Source: Chara braunii (lineage: Eukaryota > Streptophyta > Charophyceae > Charales > Characeae). Taken from it: DNA of 33,287 nt. The notes under the pieces are model-generated. The model was not told the origin of the DNA. It did not search any database and worked only from the letters and a program-made list of their open reading frames with translations. Position numbers and translations under genes: made by a program. Of this stretch, positions 1 to 11,714 are shown piece after piece. Location of the stretch: contig BFEA01000205.1 of NCBI GenBank assembly GCA_003427395.1, forward strand, positions 464,038-497,324, read 5' to 3'. How positions within the stretch are numbered: position 1 is the stretch's first letter; each line of letters opens with the position of its first letter.

Positions 1-90
1 TGGAACAAGAGCTGCTCGAGGTGATCCAGTTCCGATTGGGGCAAATGGAACAAGAGCTGCTCGAGCTGATCCAGCTCTGATTGGGGGAAG
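1..90 (+). repeat. Two 45-bp tandem repeats at the window edge
   Basis: Positions 1-45 and 46-90 are near-identical copies starting TGGAACAAGAGCTGCTCGAG. The length is a multiple of three, and one frame reads as 15-residue charged/leucine units (MEQELLEVIQ...) that could form a coiled coil. The second copy has an in-frame TGA, so this looks like decayed coding sequence or a minisatellite that continues to the left of the window. Confidence 0.75.
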
Positions 91-117
91 TGGAAAACGT
101 GGTGGACCGTCAAATCT

Positions 118-3100
118 CGACAGTGAAAGGAGCGTACAAACGGCCAATTGCATCTCTGTTTCGCAGTATGTCGGGGTCTCCGGCTGGAAATGCGAAAGAA
201 GAATCTAGGAGGAAGGAAACCGAGGATGGTTGGGGCCAACATCAGAAGCGAAACAGTGCTGCCAGTAACGAGCCACTGACAGTGCTCAGACCGCCTCAGT
301 TCAAGTCCGCTAGAAGAACAGTCAACGCGCCTGCAAGTGCGGAAGAAAATGATGTTGGCAGAGGAAAGACCTCAGATAATGTTATGGTCCATGCATCTTC
401 TACCCCTCCACCTCCTCCTCTACAACCTGCTGCTGCTGCTGTTGCTGCTGGTGATGATAAAGGAAGAGGAAGCAGCAAGAGCGCATCTGCAGGTGCGGCG
501 CAAGCGACAACACCTGCGAGCCACACTAGTGTTCGTACTAACGTCAAATGTGTTGATGATGAAGGCATTTCAAAAATGGCAGCGACGGGGACTTTGGGGG
601 TTCTGGATGCACTGTGGCAAAAACAACATCGGCGGGAAAAGGGCTGCCATCGTCCACCGGTTCCCTGCGGCGCAAGCCTTTTCACACTCCGGTGTTGACT
701 GGACGCGTCAGCAGCTCAAAGGGCGAGACGGGTGCGACAGGGTCGGGCATGACGAGTGCTGGGAGCGGGAGACCTCAGGTATCCCGACGGTGAAAGGAGC
801 GTACAAACGGCCAATTGCATCTCTGCTTGGCAGTATGCCGGGGTCTCCGGCTGGAAATGCGAAAGAAGAATCCAGGAGGAAGGAAACCGAGGATGGTTGG
901 GGCCAACATCAATAGCGAAACGGTGCTGCCAGTAACGAGCCACTCACAATGCTCAGACTGCCTCAGTTCAATTCGGCTAGAAGAACAGTCAGCGTGCCTG
1001 CAAGTGCCGAAGAAGGTGGTGTTGGCGGAGGAAAAAACTCAGATAATGTTATGGTCCGTGCATCTTCTACCGCTCCTCCTCCTACTCTTCCACCTGCTGC
1101 TGCTGCTCTTGCTGTTGGTGATGATACAGGAGGAGGAAGCAGCAAGAGCGCATCTGCAGGTGCGGCGCAAGCGACAACACGTGCGAGAGACACTAGTGTT
1201 CGCACTAATGTCAAATGTGTTGATCATGAAGGCATTTCCAAAAATGGCAGCGACGGGGACTTTGGGAGTTCTGGATGCACTGTGGCAATAGCAACGTTGG
1301 CGGGAAAAGGGCTGCCATCGTCTACAGGTTCCCAGCGGTGCAAGCCTTTTCACACTCCGGTGTTGACTGGACGCGTCAGCAGCTCCGAGGGTGAGACGGC
1401 TGCGACAGGGTCGGCCATGACGAATGCTGGGAGCGGGAGACATCAGGTATCTCAACGGTGAAAGGAGCGTACAAACGGCCAATTGCATCTCTGCTTGGCA
1501 GTATGCCGGGGTCTCCGGCTGGAAATGCGAAAGAAGAATCTAGGAGGAAGGAAAACGAGGATGGTTGGGGCCAACATCAGAAGCGAAACGGTGCTGCCAG
1601 TAACGAGCCACTGACAGTGCTCCGACCGCCTCAGTTCAAGTCGGCTAGAAGAACAGTCAGCGCACCTGCAAGTGTGGAAGAAGGTGGTGTTGGCGGAGGG
1701 AAAACCTCAGATAATGTTATGGTCCGTGCATCTTCTACCCCTCCTCCTCCTCTTCCACCTGCTGCTGCTGATGTTGCTGTTGGTGATGATACGGGAAGAG
1801 GAAGCAGCAAGAGCGCATCTGCAGGTGCGGCGCAAGCGACAACACGTGCCAGAGACACTAGTGTTCGCACTAACGTCAAACGTGATGGTGATGAAGGCAT
1901 TTCCAAAAATGGCAGCGACAGGGACTTTGGGGGTTCTGGATGCACTGTGGCAATAGCAATGTTGTCGGGAAAAGGGCTGCCATCGTCCACAGGTTCCCAG
2001 CGGCGCAAGCCTTTTCACACTCTAGTGTTGACTGGACGCGTCAGCAGCTCACAGGGCGAGACAGCTACGGGTCGCGCATGACGAGTGCTGGGAGCGGGAG
2101 ACCTCAGGTATCTCGACGGTGAAAGTAGCGTACAAACGGCCAATTGCATCTCTGCTTGGCAGTATGCCGGGGTCTCCAGCTGGAAATGCGAAAGAAGAAC
2201 CTAGGAGGAAAGAAATAGAGGATGGTTGGCGCCAACATCAGAAGCGAAACGGTGCTGCCAGTAACGAGCCACTGACAGTGCTCAGACCTCCTCAGTTCAA
2301 GTCGGCTAGAAGAACAGTCAGCGCGCCTGCAAGTGCGGAAGAAGGTAGGTTTGAGGACGAAAAACTTCAGAAAATGTTATGGTCCGTGCATCTTCTACCC
2401 CTCCTCCTCTTCCATCTGCTGCTGCTGCTATTGTTGTTGGTGATGATACAGGAAGAGGAAGCAGCAAGAGCGCATCTGCAGGTGCGGCTCAAGCGACAAC
2501 ACGTGCGAGAGACACTAGTGTTCGCACTGACATCAAATGTGTTGATGATGAAGGCATTACCAAAAATGGCAGCGACGGGGACTTTGGGGGTTCTGGATGC
2601 ACTGTGGCAATAGCAACGTTGGCGGGAAAAGGGCTGCCATTGTATACAGGTTCCCAGCGGCGCAAGCCTTTTCACACTCCGGTGTTGACAGGACGCGTCA
2701 TGAGCTCAGAGGGCGAGACGGCTGCGACAGGGTCGGGCATGACGAGTGCTGGGAGCGAGAGAACTCAGGTCTCTCGACGGTGAAAGGAGCGTACAAACGG
2801 CCAATTGCATCTCCGCTTGGCAGTATGCCGGGGTCTCCGGCTGGAAATGCGAAAGAAGAATCTAGGAGGAAGAAAACCGAGGATGGTTGGGGCCAACATC
2901 AGAAGCGAAACGGTGCTGCCAGTACAGGCCACTGACAGTGCTCAAACCGCCTATGTTCAAGTCGTCTAGAAGAACAGTCAGCACGCCTGCAAGTGCACAA
3001 GAAGGTGATGTTGGCGGAGGAAAAAACTCAGATAATGTTATGGTCCGTGCATCTTCTACCCCTCCTCCTCTTCCACCTGCTGCTGCTGATGTTGCTGCCG

Positions 3101-6100
3101 ATGATGATACAGGAAGAGGAAGGTGCAGCACAAGCGACAACACGCGCGAGAGACACTAGTGTTCGCACCAACGTCAAATGTGATGATGATGAAGGCATTT
3201 CCAAAAATGGCAGCGACGGGGACTTTGGGGGTTCTGGATGCACTGTGGCAATAGCAACGTGGGCGGGAAAAGGGCTGCAATTCCTACAGGTTCCCAGCGG
3301 CGCAAGCCTTCTCACACTCCGGTGTTGACTGGACGCGTCAGCAGCCCAGAGGGCGAGACGGCTGCGATAGGGTCGGGCATGACGAGTGCTGGGAGCAGGA
3401 GACCTCAGGTATCCTGACGGTGAAAGGAGCTTACAAACCGCCAATTGCATCTCTGCTTGGCAGTATGCCGGGGTCTGCGGGTCGAAAGGTGAAAGAAGAA
3501 TCTAGGAGGATAGAAACTGAGGATGGTTGGGGCCAACATCAGAAGCCCCGTTTCTGCCAGTAACGAGCCACTGACAGTGCTCAGACCACCTCAGTTCAAG
3601 TCGGCTAGAAGAACAGTCAGCGCGCCTGCAAGTGCGGAAGAAGGTGGTGTTGGCGGAGGAAAAACCTCAGATAATGTTATGGTCCGTGCATCTGCTACCC
3701 CTCATCCTCCTCCTTTTCCACCTGCTGCTGCTGCTGTTGCTGCTGGTGATGATACAGGAAGAGGAAGCAGCAAGAACGCATCTACAGCGGCGCAAGCGAC
3801 AACACGTGCCAGAGACACTAGTGTTCGCACTAACGTCAAATGTGTTGATGACGAAGGCATTTCCAAATATGGAAGCGACGAGGACTTTGGGGGTTCTGGA
3901 TGCACTGTGGCAATAGCAACGTTGGCGGGAAAAGGGCTGCCGTCGTCTACAGGTTCCCAGCGGCGCAAGCCTTTTCACACTCCGGTGTTGACTGGACGCG
4001 TCAGCAACTCAGAGGGCGGGACAGCTGCGACAGGGTCGGGCATGACGAGTGCTGGGAGCGGGAGACCTCAGGTATCTCGGCGGTGAAAGGAGCGTACAAA
4101 CGGCCAGTTGCACCTCTGCTTTGCAGTATGCCGGGGTCTCCGGCTGGAAATGCGAAAGAAGAATCTAGGAGGAAGGAAACCGAGGATTGTTGGGGCCAGC
4201 ATCAGAAGCAAAACGGTGCTGCCAGTAACGAGTTACTGACAATGCTTAGACCGCCTCAATTCAAGTCGTATAGAAGAGCAGTCAATGCACCTTCAAGTGC
4301 GGAAGAAGGTGGGGTTTGAGGACGAAAAACTTCAGATAATGTTATGGTCTGTGCATCTTCTACCCCTCCTCCTCCTCTTCCACCTGCTGCTGCTGCTATT
4401 GTTGTTGGTGATGATACAGGACGAGGAAGCAGCAAGAGCGCATCTGCAGGTGCGGCGCAAGCGACAACACGTGCGAGAGACACTAGTGTTCGCACTAACA
4501 TCAAATGTGTTGATGATGAAGGCATTTCCAAAAATGGCAGCGACGGGGACTTCGGGGGCTCTGGATGCCCTGTGGCAATAGCAACGTTGGCGGGAAAAGG
4601 GCTGCCATTGAATACAGGTTCCCAGCGACGCAAGCCTTTTCACACTCCGGTGTTGACAGGACGCGTCAGCAGCTCAGAGGGCGAGACGGCTGCGACAGGG
4701 TCGGGCATGACAAGTGCTGGGAGCGGGAGACCTCAGGTATCTCGACGGTGAAAGGAGCGTACAAACGGCCAATTGCATCTCTGCTTGGCAGTATGCCGGG
4801 GTCTCCGGCTGGAAATGTGAAAGAAGAATCGAGGAGGAAGGAAACCGAGGATTGTTGGGGCCAACATCAGAAGCGAAACGGTGCTGCCAGTAACGAGCCA
4901 CTGGCAGTGCTCAGACCGCCTCAGCTCAAGTCGGATAGAAGAACAGTCAGCGCGCCTTCAAGTGCGGATGAAGGTGGTGTTGGCGGAGGAAAAACCTCAG
5001 ATAATGTTATGGTCCATGCATCTTCTACCCCTCCTCCTCCTCCTCTTCCACCTGCTGCTGCTGCTGTTGCTGCTGGTGATGATACAGAGAGGAAGCAGCA
5101 AGAGCGCATATGCAGGTGCGGCGCAAGCGACAACACGTGCGAGAGACACTAGTGTTCGGACTAACGTCAAATGTGTTGATGATGAAGGCATTTCCAAAAA
5201 TGGCAGCGATGGGGACTTTGGGGGTTCTGGATGCAATGTGGCAATAGCAACGTTGGCGGGAAAAGGACTGCAAACGTCTTCAGGTTTCCAGCGGCGCAAG
5301 CCTTTTCACACTCCGGTCTTGACTGGACGCGTCAGCAGCTCAGAGGGCGAGACGGCTGCGACAGAGTTGGGCGTGATGAGTGCTGGGAGCGGGAGACCTC
5401 AGGTATCTCGACGGTGAAAGGAGCGTACAAACGGCCAATTGCATCACTGCTTGGCAGTATATCTCGACGGTGAAAGGAGCGTACAAACGGCCAATTGCAT
5501 CTCTGCTTGGCAGTATGCCGGGGTCTCCGGCTGAAAATTCGAAAGAAGAATTGAGGAGGAAGGAAACCGAGGATGGTTGGGGCCAACATCAGAAGCGAAA
5601 CGGTGCTGCCAGTAACGAGCCACTAACAGTGCTCGGACCGCCTCAGGTTATGTCTAGAAGAACAGTCAACGCGCCTGCAAGTGCGGAAGAAGGTGGTGTT
5701 GGCGGAGGAAAAAACTCAGATAATGTTATGGTTCGTGCATCTTCTACCCCTCCTCCTCCTCTTCCACCTGCTGCTGCTGTTGTCGCTGTTGGTGATGATA
5801 CAGGAAACGGAAGCAGCAAGAGCGCATCTGCAGGTGCGGCGCAAGCGACAACACGTGCGAGAGACACTAGTGTTCGCACTAACGTCAAATGTGTTGATGA
5901 TGAAGGCATTTCCAAAAATGGCAGCGACGGGGACTTTGGGGGTTCTGAATGCATTGTGGCAATAGCAACGTTTGCGGGAAAAGGGCTGCCATCATCTATA
6001 GGTTCCCGGCGGCGCAAGCCTTTTCACACTCCGGTGTTGACTGGACGTGTCAGCAGCTCAGAGGGCCACACGTCTGCGACAGGGTCGGGCATGACGAGTG

Positions 6101-7811
6101 TTGGGAGCGGGAGAGCTCAGGTATCTCGACGGTGAAAGGAGCGTACAAACGGCCAATTGCATCTCTGCTTGGCAGTATGCCGGGGTCTCCGGCTGGAAAT
6201 CCGAAAAAAGAATCTAGGAGGAAGGAAACCGAGGATGGTTGGGGCCAACATCAGAAGCGAAACGGTGCTGCCAGTAACGAGCCACTGGCAGTGCTCAGAC
6301 CGCCTCAGCTCAAGTCGGCTAGAAGAACAGTCAGAGCCTGCAAATGCGGAAGAAGGCGGTGTTGGCGGAGGAATAACCTCAGATAATGTTATGGTCCGTG
6401 CATCTTCTACCCCTCCTCCTCCTCCTCTTCCACCTGCTTCTGCTGCTGTTGCTGCTGGTGATGTTTCAGGAAGAGGAAGCAGCAAGAGCGCATCTGCAGG
6501 TGCAGCGCAAGCGACAACACGTGCGAGAGACACTAGTGTTCGCACTAACGTCAAATGTGTTGATGATGAAGGCATTTCCAAAAATGGCAGCAACGAGGAC
6601 TTTGGGGGTTCTGGATGCACTATGGCAATAGCAACGTTGGTGGGAAAAGGGCTGCCATCGTGTACAGGTTCCCTGCGGCGCAAGCCTTTTCACACTCCGG
6701 TGTTTAATGGACCAGCAGCAGCTCAGAGGGCGAGACGGTTGCGATAGGGTCGGGCATGACGAGTGTTGGGAGCGGGAGACCTCAGGTATGTCATGGGGTT
6801 CCAAAAGTGGGAGAGGCTAAGTACTACAAGGGCAATTATTGGAAGATTGTATGGAACTCAAAGTACGAAACCCCGGTTTCATGGGGAACTTGTTGTACGT
6901 GGAGGTAAACTATGTCTTCTCGTTAAGGACAGTAACAAAATAAACTCAAAAGGTGCAGGCGGGTACGAGGATCTGGAGGAGGGTAGCAACGTCTTGCTTC
7001 AATGGCATGGTTTTGAGATGGAAGAAGTGGTCCAACAAGACTAAAAGCCCGTCTATATTTGTTGGAGATGCATCTTATGCACCACTGAGCCCCTGTGCTG
7101 CAGTGTTGAAGCCGGCATTGTAAAGTGGGGTTGAAAATTGAGGTCGAAAATTGTGAAGGGGCGTTGAAAATTGAAATATCAGTTTTGGGGGTTGTAACAT
7201 GACGAGTGCACGGAGCGGGAGACCTCAGGTACCTCGACGGTGAAAGGAGCGTAAAAACGACCAATTGCATCTCTGCTTGGCAGTATGCCTGGGTCTCCGG
7301 CTGGAAATGCGAAAGAAGAATCTAGGAGGAAGGAAACCGAGGATGGTTGGGGCCAACATCAGAAGCGAAACGGTGCTGCCAGTAACGAGCCACTGACAGT
7401 GCTCAGACCGCCTCAGTTCAAGTCGGCTAGAAGAATAGTCAGCGCGCCTGCAAGTGCGGAAGAAGGTGGTGTTGGCGGAGGAAAAACTCAGATAATGTTA
7501 TGGTCCGCAAGAGCGCATCTGCAGGTGCGGCGCAAGCGACAACATGTGCGAGAGACACTAGTGTTCGGACTAACGTCAAATGTGTTGATGATGAAGGCAT
7601 TTCCAAAAATGGCAGCGACGAGAACTTTGGGGGTTCTGGATGCACTGTGGCAATAGCAACGTTGGCGGGAAAAGGGTTGCCATCGTGTACAGGTTCCCAG
7701 CGGCGCAAGCCTTTTCACACTCCGGTGTTGACTGGACGCGTCAGCAGCTCAGAGGGCGAGACGGCTGTGACAGGGTCGGGCATGACGAGTGCTGGGAGCG
7801 GGAGACCTCAG
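118..7811 (+). repeat. Tandem array of eleven ~660-bp units
   Basis: Each unit begins near the motif TGAAAGGAGCGTACAAACGG. The motif starts at 124, 791, 1459, 2120 (variant), 2781, 3421, 4084, 4749, 5415, 5471, 6133 and 7241 (variant). The 5415 copy is a 56-bp stub. Periods are 667, 668, 661, 661, 640, 663, 665, 666, 56 and 662 bp, then 1108 bp because a different segment intervenes. Each unit has a (CTG)n-like tract, a CCTCCTCCT tract and the palindrome ACACTAGTGT. Long ORFs occur in most frames of both strands, including a Pro/Ala/Ser-rich frame ending at a TGA in every unit. However, unit lengths differ by non-multiples of three and frames break from unit to unit, so I read it as non-coding satellite-like DNA, perhaps derived from an exon. 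If PDC continues leftwards, the array lies inside one of its introns. Confidence 0.95.
6787..7197 (+). repeat. Array flank segment, copy 1
   Basis: About 410 bp unrelated to the 660-bp unit, inserted between units 10 and 11 and repeated after unit 11. It holds an open frame ending at 7044 (...GYEDLEEGSNVLLQWHGFE...) with no recognised homology. The 3' part has short subrepeats of GTTGAAAATTGAAATATC. After this segment the array resumes in the middle of a unit tail at 7198. Confidence 0.85.
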
Positions 7812-7812
7812 G

Positions 7813-8227
7813 TATATCATGGGGTTCCAGAAGTGGGAGAGGCTAAGTACTACAAGGGCAATTATTGGGAGATTGTATGGAACTCAAGAGTACGAAACCC
7901 CGGTTTCATGGGGAACTTGTTGTACGTGGAGGTAAACTATGTCTTCTCGGTAAGGACAGTAACAAAATAGACTCGAGAGGTGCAGGCGGGTACGAGGATC
8001 TGGAGGAGGGTAGCGACGTCTTGCTTCGATGGCATGGTTTCGAGGTGGAAGAAGTGGTCCAGCAAGACTGAAAGCCCGTCTATATTTGTTGGAGATGCGT
8101 CTAATGCACCATTGAGCCCCTGTGCTGCAGTGTTGAAGCCGGCATTGTAAAGTGGGGTTGAAAATTGAAATATCAATAAATTGTAAAGGGGGGTTGAAAA
8201 TTGAAATATCAATTTTGGGGGTTGTAA
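7813..8227 (+). repeat. Array flank segment, copy 2
   Basis: Close copy of 6787-7197, so the last block is a higher-order duplication of unit plus flank. The shared open frame (ending at 8071 here) differs from copy 1 mostly by amino-acid-changing substitutions (for example V/G, N/D, K/R, N/D, Q/R, M/V). This argues against selection on the protein. An upstream one-base indel also shifts the frames relative to each other. Confidence 0.85.
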
Positions 8228-9290
8228 TTTCAACTTTGGAGTACGCCCTGAGTTTTGTCAAGTAACGTGTAGCGGAAGGTGGGCTGAAAATTGAAATGGC
8301 ATTGTAAAAATCAAAGTTGAAATACCAATGGCTGAGGAGGAAATATATGAGCCTTGCTTTTGGAATTGTCAAAAAAAACAAAAAACAAAACATAAGAGTG
8401 GAATCAGACTTGTCTCGATCCGCTCAGCATGCATACAGACAGATGACGTTCAAACTTGGCGCATGGCGCCCACACAAAGCTCATGGATAGTACGTGGCAG
8501 GGAACACAGCTTAAATTCAAACTTGTCTTGACGGCTCTGGCGCAGGGACAAAGACTCCCAACCGATCAACTGTATCCTACAGCAACTTATTCGCGCACAC
8601 ACACTGACTCTCAGATCACCCTGGATGTCCTACACACACGCACACACACGAATACACACAAATACACACACTAACCTATCCTACATGGCAGCTATGGCTG
8701 CCGTCTACCTCCTACCACTAACTCGCGGCCGTCTTCCTCCTCATCCCTCTTCCTCTTCAGGCACCTGCAGACCTCCGACGACACTTCCGCACCGCTCACA
8801 AGCAGAATGAATGAATGACTCCTCTTTATTTATACTCCGGATCATCGTAGATCTGCCCTCGGACCCTGGTCCCGGGGTGTGCAGAGTCCCTCATGGTACT
8901 TGCGGACTGACAAAGTGCACCTTGGGACTGAGTAAGACTGGGCTAGGTAGGACTAGGACTGCCCTTTGCTGACTGTGCTAGGACTGCTCTCTGCTGACTC
9001 AGATACGGACAGACTCCGAAGGACCTACGGAGAGCCAGTTCTGGAGCCTCCAGAAAGTCATATACTTGACCTTTCGGCCCCCACGAGTGCTAATCCTGAG
9101 GTCTACAGTTCAAAGTCTCACGCCCAAACTATATACAGCAGCTGAACATACGACTCAAAGGGAACAGGTCGCTTGTTCACGCCCACGGGTCAACGGGGTC
9201 TGTGAACGGGTAAAGTGGTAGATCTAAGGATCAAGCCCTGGGTACTGCATCTGTCACCGTCACCGGTACAGGTGAAAACCGTTTCAAGAG
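8228..9290. other. Unassigned intergenic or intronic stretch with a CA-rich patch
   Basis: No gene recognised. An (AC)-rich microsatellite patch lies at about 8595-8670. The part from about 8680 to 8830 resembles 14820-14960: both contain a 'gcagacctcc' motif and GAATGAATG followed by CT-rich sequence. The two may be parts of one dispersed repeat, possibly an LTR, but no terminal repeats were found. Confidence 0.4.
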
Positions 9291-9294
9291 GAGA

Positions 9295-9420
9295 AGAAAG
9301 AAATAAAAAGAAAAAGAGAAAAAAACGGAGTGGGGATCTGGGCCGCCCGGGCAACCGGCAGGGGTCCGGGGGAGGTCCCGGGCGGCCCGGCCGGGCGGGG
9401 CCCCCCCAGCGCACTTTTTT
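9295..9420. repeat. Purine-rich then GC-rich patch
   Basis: An A/G-rich run is followed by a dense GC block built of GGCCCGGGC-type words. Similar patches occur at about 10000-10170 (GC block next to an A/G run), 30955-31060 and 31680-31780, which suggests a dispersed repeat family. No coding sequence supported. Confidence 0.45.
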
Positions 9421-9427
9421 TGTCATA

Positions 9428-9459
9428 TATGTTTGTGTGTGTGTGCGTGTGTGTGTTTG

Positions 9460-9496
<37 letters not shown>

Positions 9497-9503
9497 GTGT
9501 GTN

Positions 9504-9562
<59 letters not shown>
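9428..9562 (+). repeat. Compound (GT)n(GA)n microsatellite with one N
   Basis: A (GT)n tract with a few interruptions is followed directly by (GA)n. A single undetermined base sits at 9503. The same GT-then-GA order recurs at 10817-10885 and 24448-24556, and on the minus strand at 28590-28692. Confidence 0.97.
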
Positions 9563-9566
<4 letters not shown>

Positions 9567-9652
9567 GGTTCGAATGTGGATCAATATTGGCCATATTCAG
9601 CTGATTATGCTGCTGAAGAAAAAGATTTCCTGCAAGTTGTCTGTCTGTAAGT

Positions 9653-9715
9653 CTTCTTCTTCTTCTTCTCCATCTTATCAGTCTTCTTCTTCTTCTTCTT
9701 CTCGTCAGTCTTCGT
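9653..9715 (+). repeat. (TCT)n trinucleotide repeat
   Basis: Two runs of TCT/TTC triplets separated by a short spacer containing ATCTTATCAG. The following stretch, 9735-9940, has a Gln/Pro/Thr-rich open frame without recognisable homology. Confidence 0.85.
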
Positions 9716-9994
9716 CATTTTTTGTCAGTCTTTTTGTTCTTCAGAATGAAAGGGTCGATAACAGGCATGCAGCAGACATCAGAGCCGCAGGCAACAAACA
9801 TGCAGACCCACCTACCCAGTACATATCAGATGGCATACATTCAGCACACAGCAGGCAACATATATGCAGACAACCCCCCAACCCCAGCACCCCCCACCCA
9901 GACCAACCCCCACACCACCCCCTCCCAAAACCATAATTTTATTGCAGATTCGGGGCTCTCCCCGAGCGCGGAACGACCCCGGTTTCAAAAACAA

Positions 9995-10175
9995 AACAAA
10001 AAAAATTCTGGACGTTTTTTTGGCCCAACCAGTTTACCCGGGTGGGCCCCCCGGGCCCAACCGGCCGGGCCCAGCCCGGCCAGGCAGGCCCAGCCGGGCG
10101 GCGTCCTCACTCAGGAAAAAAGAAGAAAAACAAAAACAAAAGAAAAAGAAAAAGAAAGAAGGAAAAGGAAAACAG
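9995..10175. repeat. GC-rich block followed by an A/G-rich run
   Basis: GGCCCGGGC-type words at 10020-10110 are followed by an A/G-rich tract at 10115-10175. It resembles 9295-9420 with the order of the two parts reversed. The following 10260-10660 is A-rich, with several poly(A) runs and no gene. Confidence 0.45.
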
Positions 10176-10671
10176 GGGAAATCGACGAGAAGGGATGAGA
10201 AGAGTGCTTGGTCGCGAAGTGTGTCCTCAGGCCCGTGAGTCCAATCGCTCTGTTTCGAGAAAAGGTTAACCGAACCCCCATTTTTCGCCTCAATTTGTAA
10301 GAAAACCATAAGGCCATTTTAAACAAACTTTATACCGATGTATAGAGTGCACTTCTTAATAACATATTATAAAAACAAAACAAAAAAAAAAAAATTAAAA
10401 ACATATGAAACAGCAAGCCAAAAGTGCATTTTCAGGACATTTTGGCAAAAAAACCGTCATCAAATTTTCACAATTTTCACCACTCTTCACAACACAAATT
10501 CTATTACTCCAAATGACATCAAATTTGACACACAGAAAGCTTGTCCAAAAAAAAAAAAAAAACAGGCAAAAAAAAAAATCCAAAAAAACACAAAAAAACC
10601 CTAAATTCAGGATCATTCAGGATCATTCATCGTTACCTAGGGCCGAAAAGCGGGGGTCCACGTTAACCTGT

Positions 10672-10800
10672 GGGTGTGTTGTCATATTCACTATGCACTC
10701 AAAAACAGGTATCTTCTTATCTCGCCACTTCCCTTCCACCTGTGTGTGTGTTGTCATAAAAAAAAACATGACTGTACCAGACTGTTTCGTCGGACTTTCA
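10672..10800 (+). repeat. Dispersed direct repeat, copy 1
   Basis: Contains GTCATATTCACTATGCACTC and CATGACTGTACCAGACTGTT, both found again in the same order at 11262-11316. The copies differ by an internal stretch of about 60 bases present only here. Confidence 0.7.
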
Positions 10801-10816
10801 CCGACTCATCAGCAGG

Positions 10817-10817
10817 T

Positions 10818-10885
<68 letters not shown>
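10817..10885 (+). repeat. Compound (GT)n(GA)n microsatellite
   Basis: GT dinucleotides followed directly by GA dinucleotides, the same order as at 9428-9562. Confidence 0.95.
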
Positions 10886-10888
<3 letters not shown>

Positions 10889-11254
10889 ATGGCTGGTGGT
10901 AACCCACCTGGATATGGTCGTTACATCCTTCGCGTCCTCCCGCTGCTGCGACCCTCGACTCCTTCGTGCTGCTGATCGAAGCTGCGTGGGATATGGGTGA
11001 ACAACGAAGTGGGGGGCTGCTTCCTGCTGTAATGCACACCAGAAGAGGACAACGAGACGACGACAATGGCAACACATGGTGGCCGTGCAGGAGGGCGTGG
11101 TGCTAAGGCACCAAGGTAGACTGCCGGGCTGGGTCCGGCGTGGGGCAGGTCCAAATAGTTCAAAAATGAACTACTTGGATCTCTCTGCCTTTTTGTTTTC
11201 TGCAGGGCCCTTCGCAGCCTCAATTTTTTTTTATTTTTTATTTTTTTGTGTGTG

Positions 11255-11330
11255 TGTATGCATTGTCATATTCACTATACACTCAAAAAACCCATGACTG
11301 TGCCAGACTGTTTCGTGTGTGTGTGTGTTT
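11255..11330 (+). repeat. Dispersed direct repeat, copy 2, ending in (GT)n
   Basis: Shorter copy of 10672-10800, with GTCATATTCACTATACACTC and CATGACTGTGCCAGACTGTT. It is followed by a short GT tract. Confidence 0.7.
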
Positions 11331-11714
11331 TGTTAAAGCACCCCAAATTCTCTCGCATTTCCCCCACAAGTCAGACAAAACATCCATCCATTCTAAAAGG
11401 TGTAGATACTGGATAGCTAATATGATACACGTGTTATAGATTTTCCCCACAACAGCCCCAATTGCCGAGATCAATAGATTCAGAATCAAAGCAGTCTGTC
11501 CTATTGCACACAACAAGAACATTTGAGATGAGACAGTCCAATATATTAAAGCAATTTTATAATTAGACAGTTTTTTGGTTGTCCTTGGGGTACCCCATCC
11601 ATTCGTTCTTGCAGCTGCCCTTTTACTGTGCCTCTTACGTACAAGGCTGCCCACGTTGGTTGTGGTTGAGCAGCAGCTGCCCACATCCCCATATGCCTTT
11701 ACGGCCCACTTCAA
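11283..11714 (-). other. Unassigned 143-codon open frame, coding status doubtful
   Basis: An open frame with a hydrophobic middle (about residues 65-100) runs into the (GT)n microsatellite at its C-terminus. I do not recognise it, and it matches no part of PDC. It is the longest open frame between the array and exon 3 that is not simple repeat, so I record it, but nothing in the sequence shows that it is translated. Confidence 0.15.

Noticed and set aside
337-915. Leucine-rich, membrane-like open frames repeated in the array (HLLPLLLLLFHLLLLLLLL type)
   Set aside because: They are the alternate-frame reading of the CTG/CCT tracts; frames are not kept between units because indels are not multiples of three.
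124-7260. CRISPR-like or phage-type direct repeat array
   Set aside because: Units are ~660 bp with no unique spacers, in a eukaryotic nuclear context.
296-7718. Minus-strand open frames repeated in each array unit
   Set aside because: Shadow frames of the same low-stop composition, broken by the same indels; no recognisable protein.
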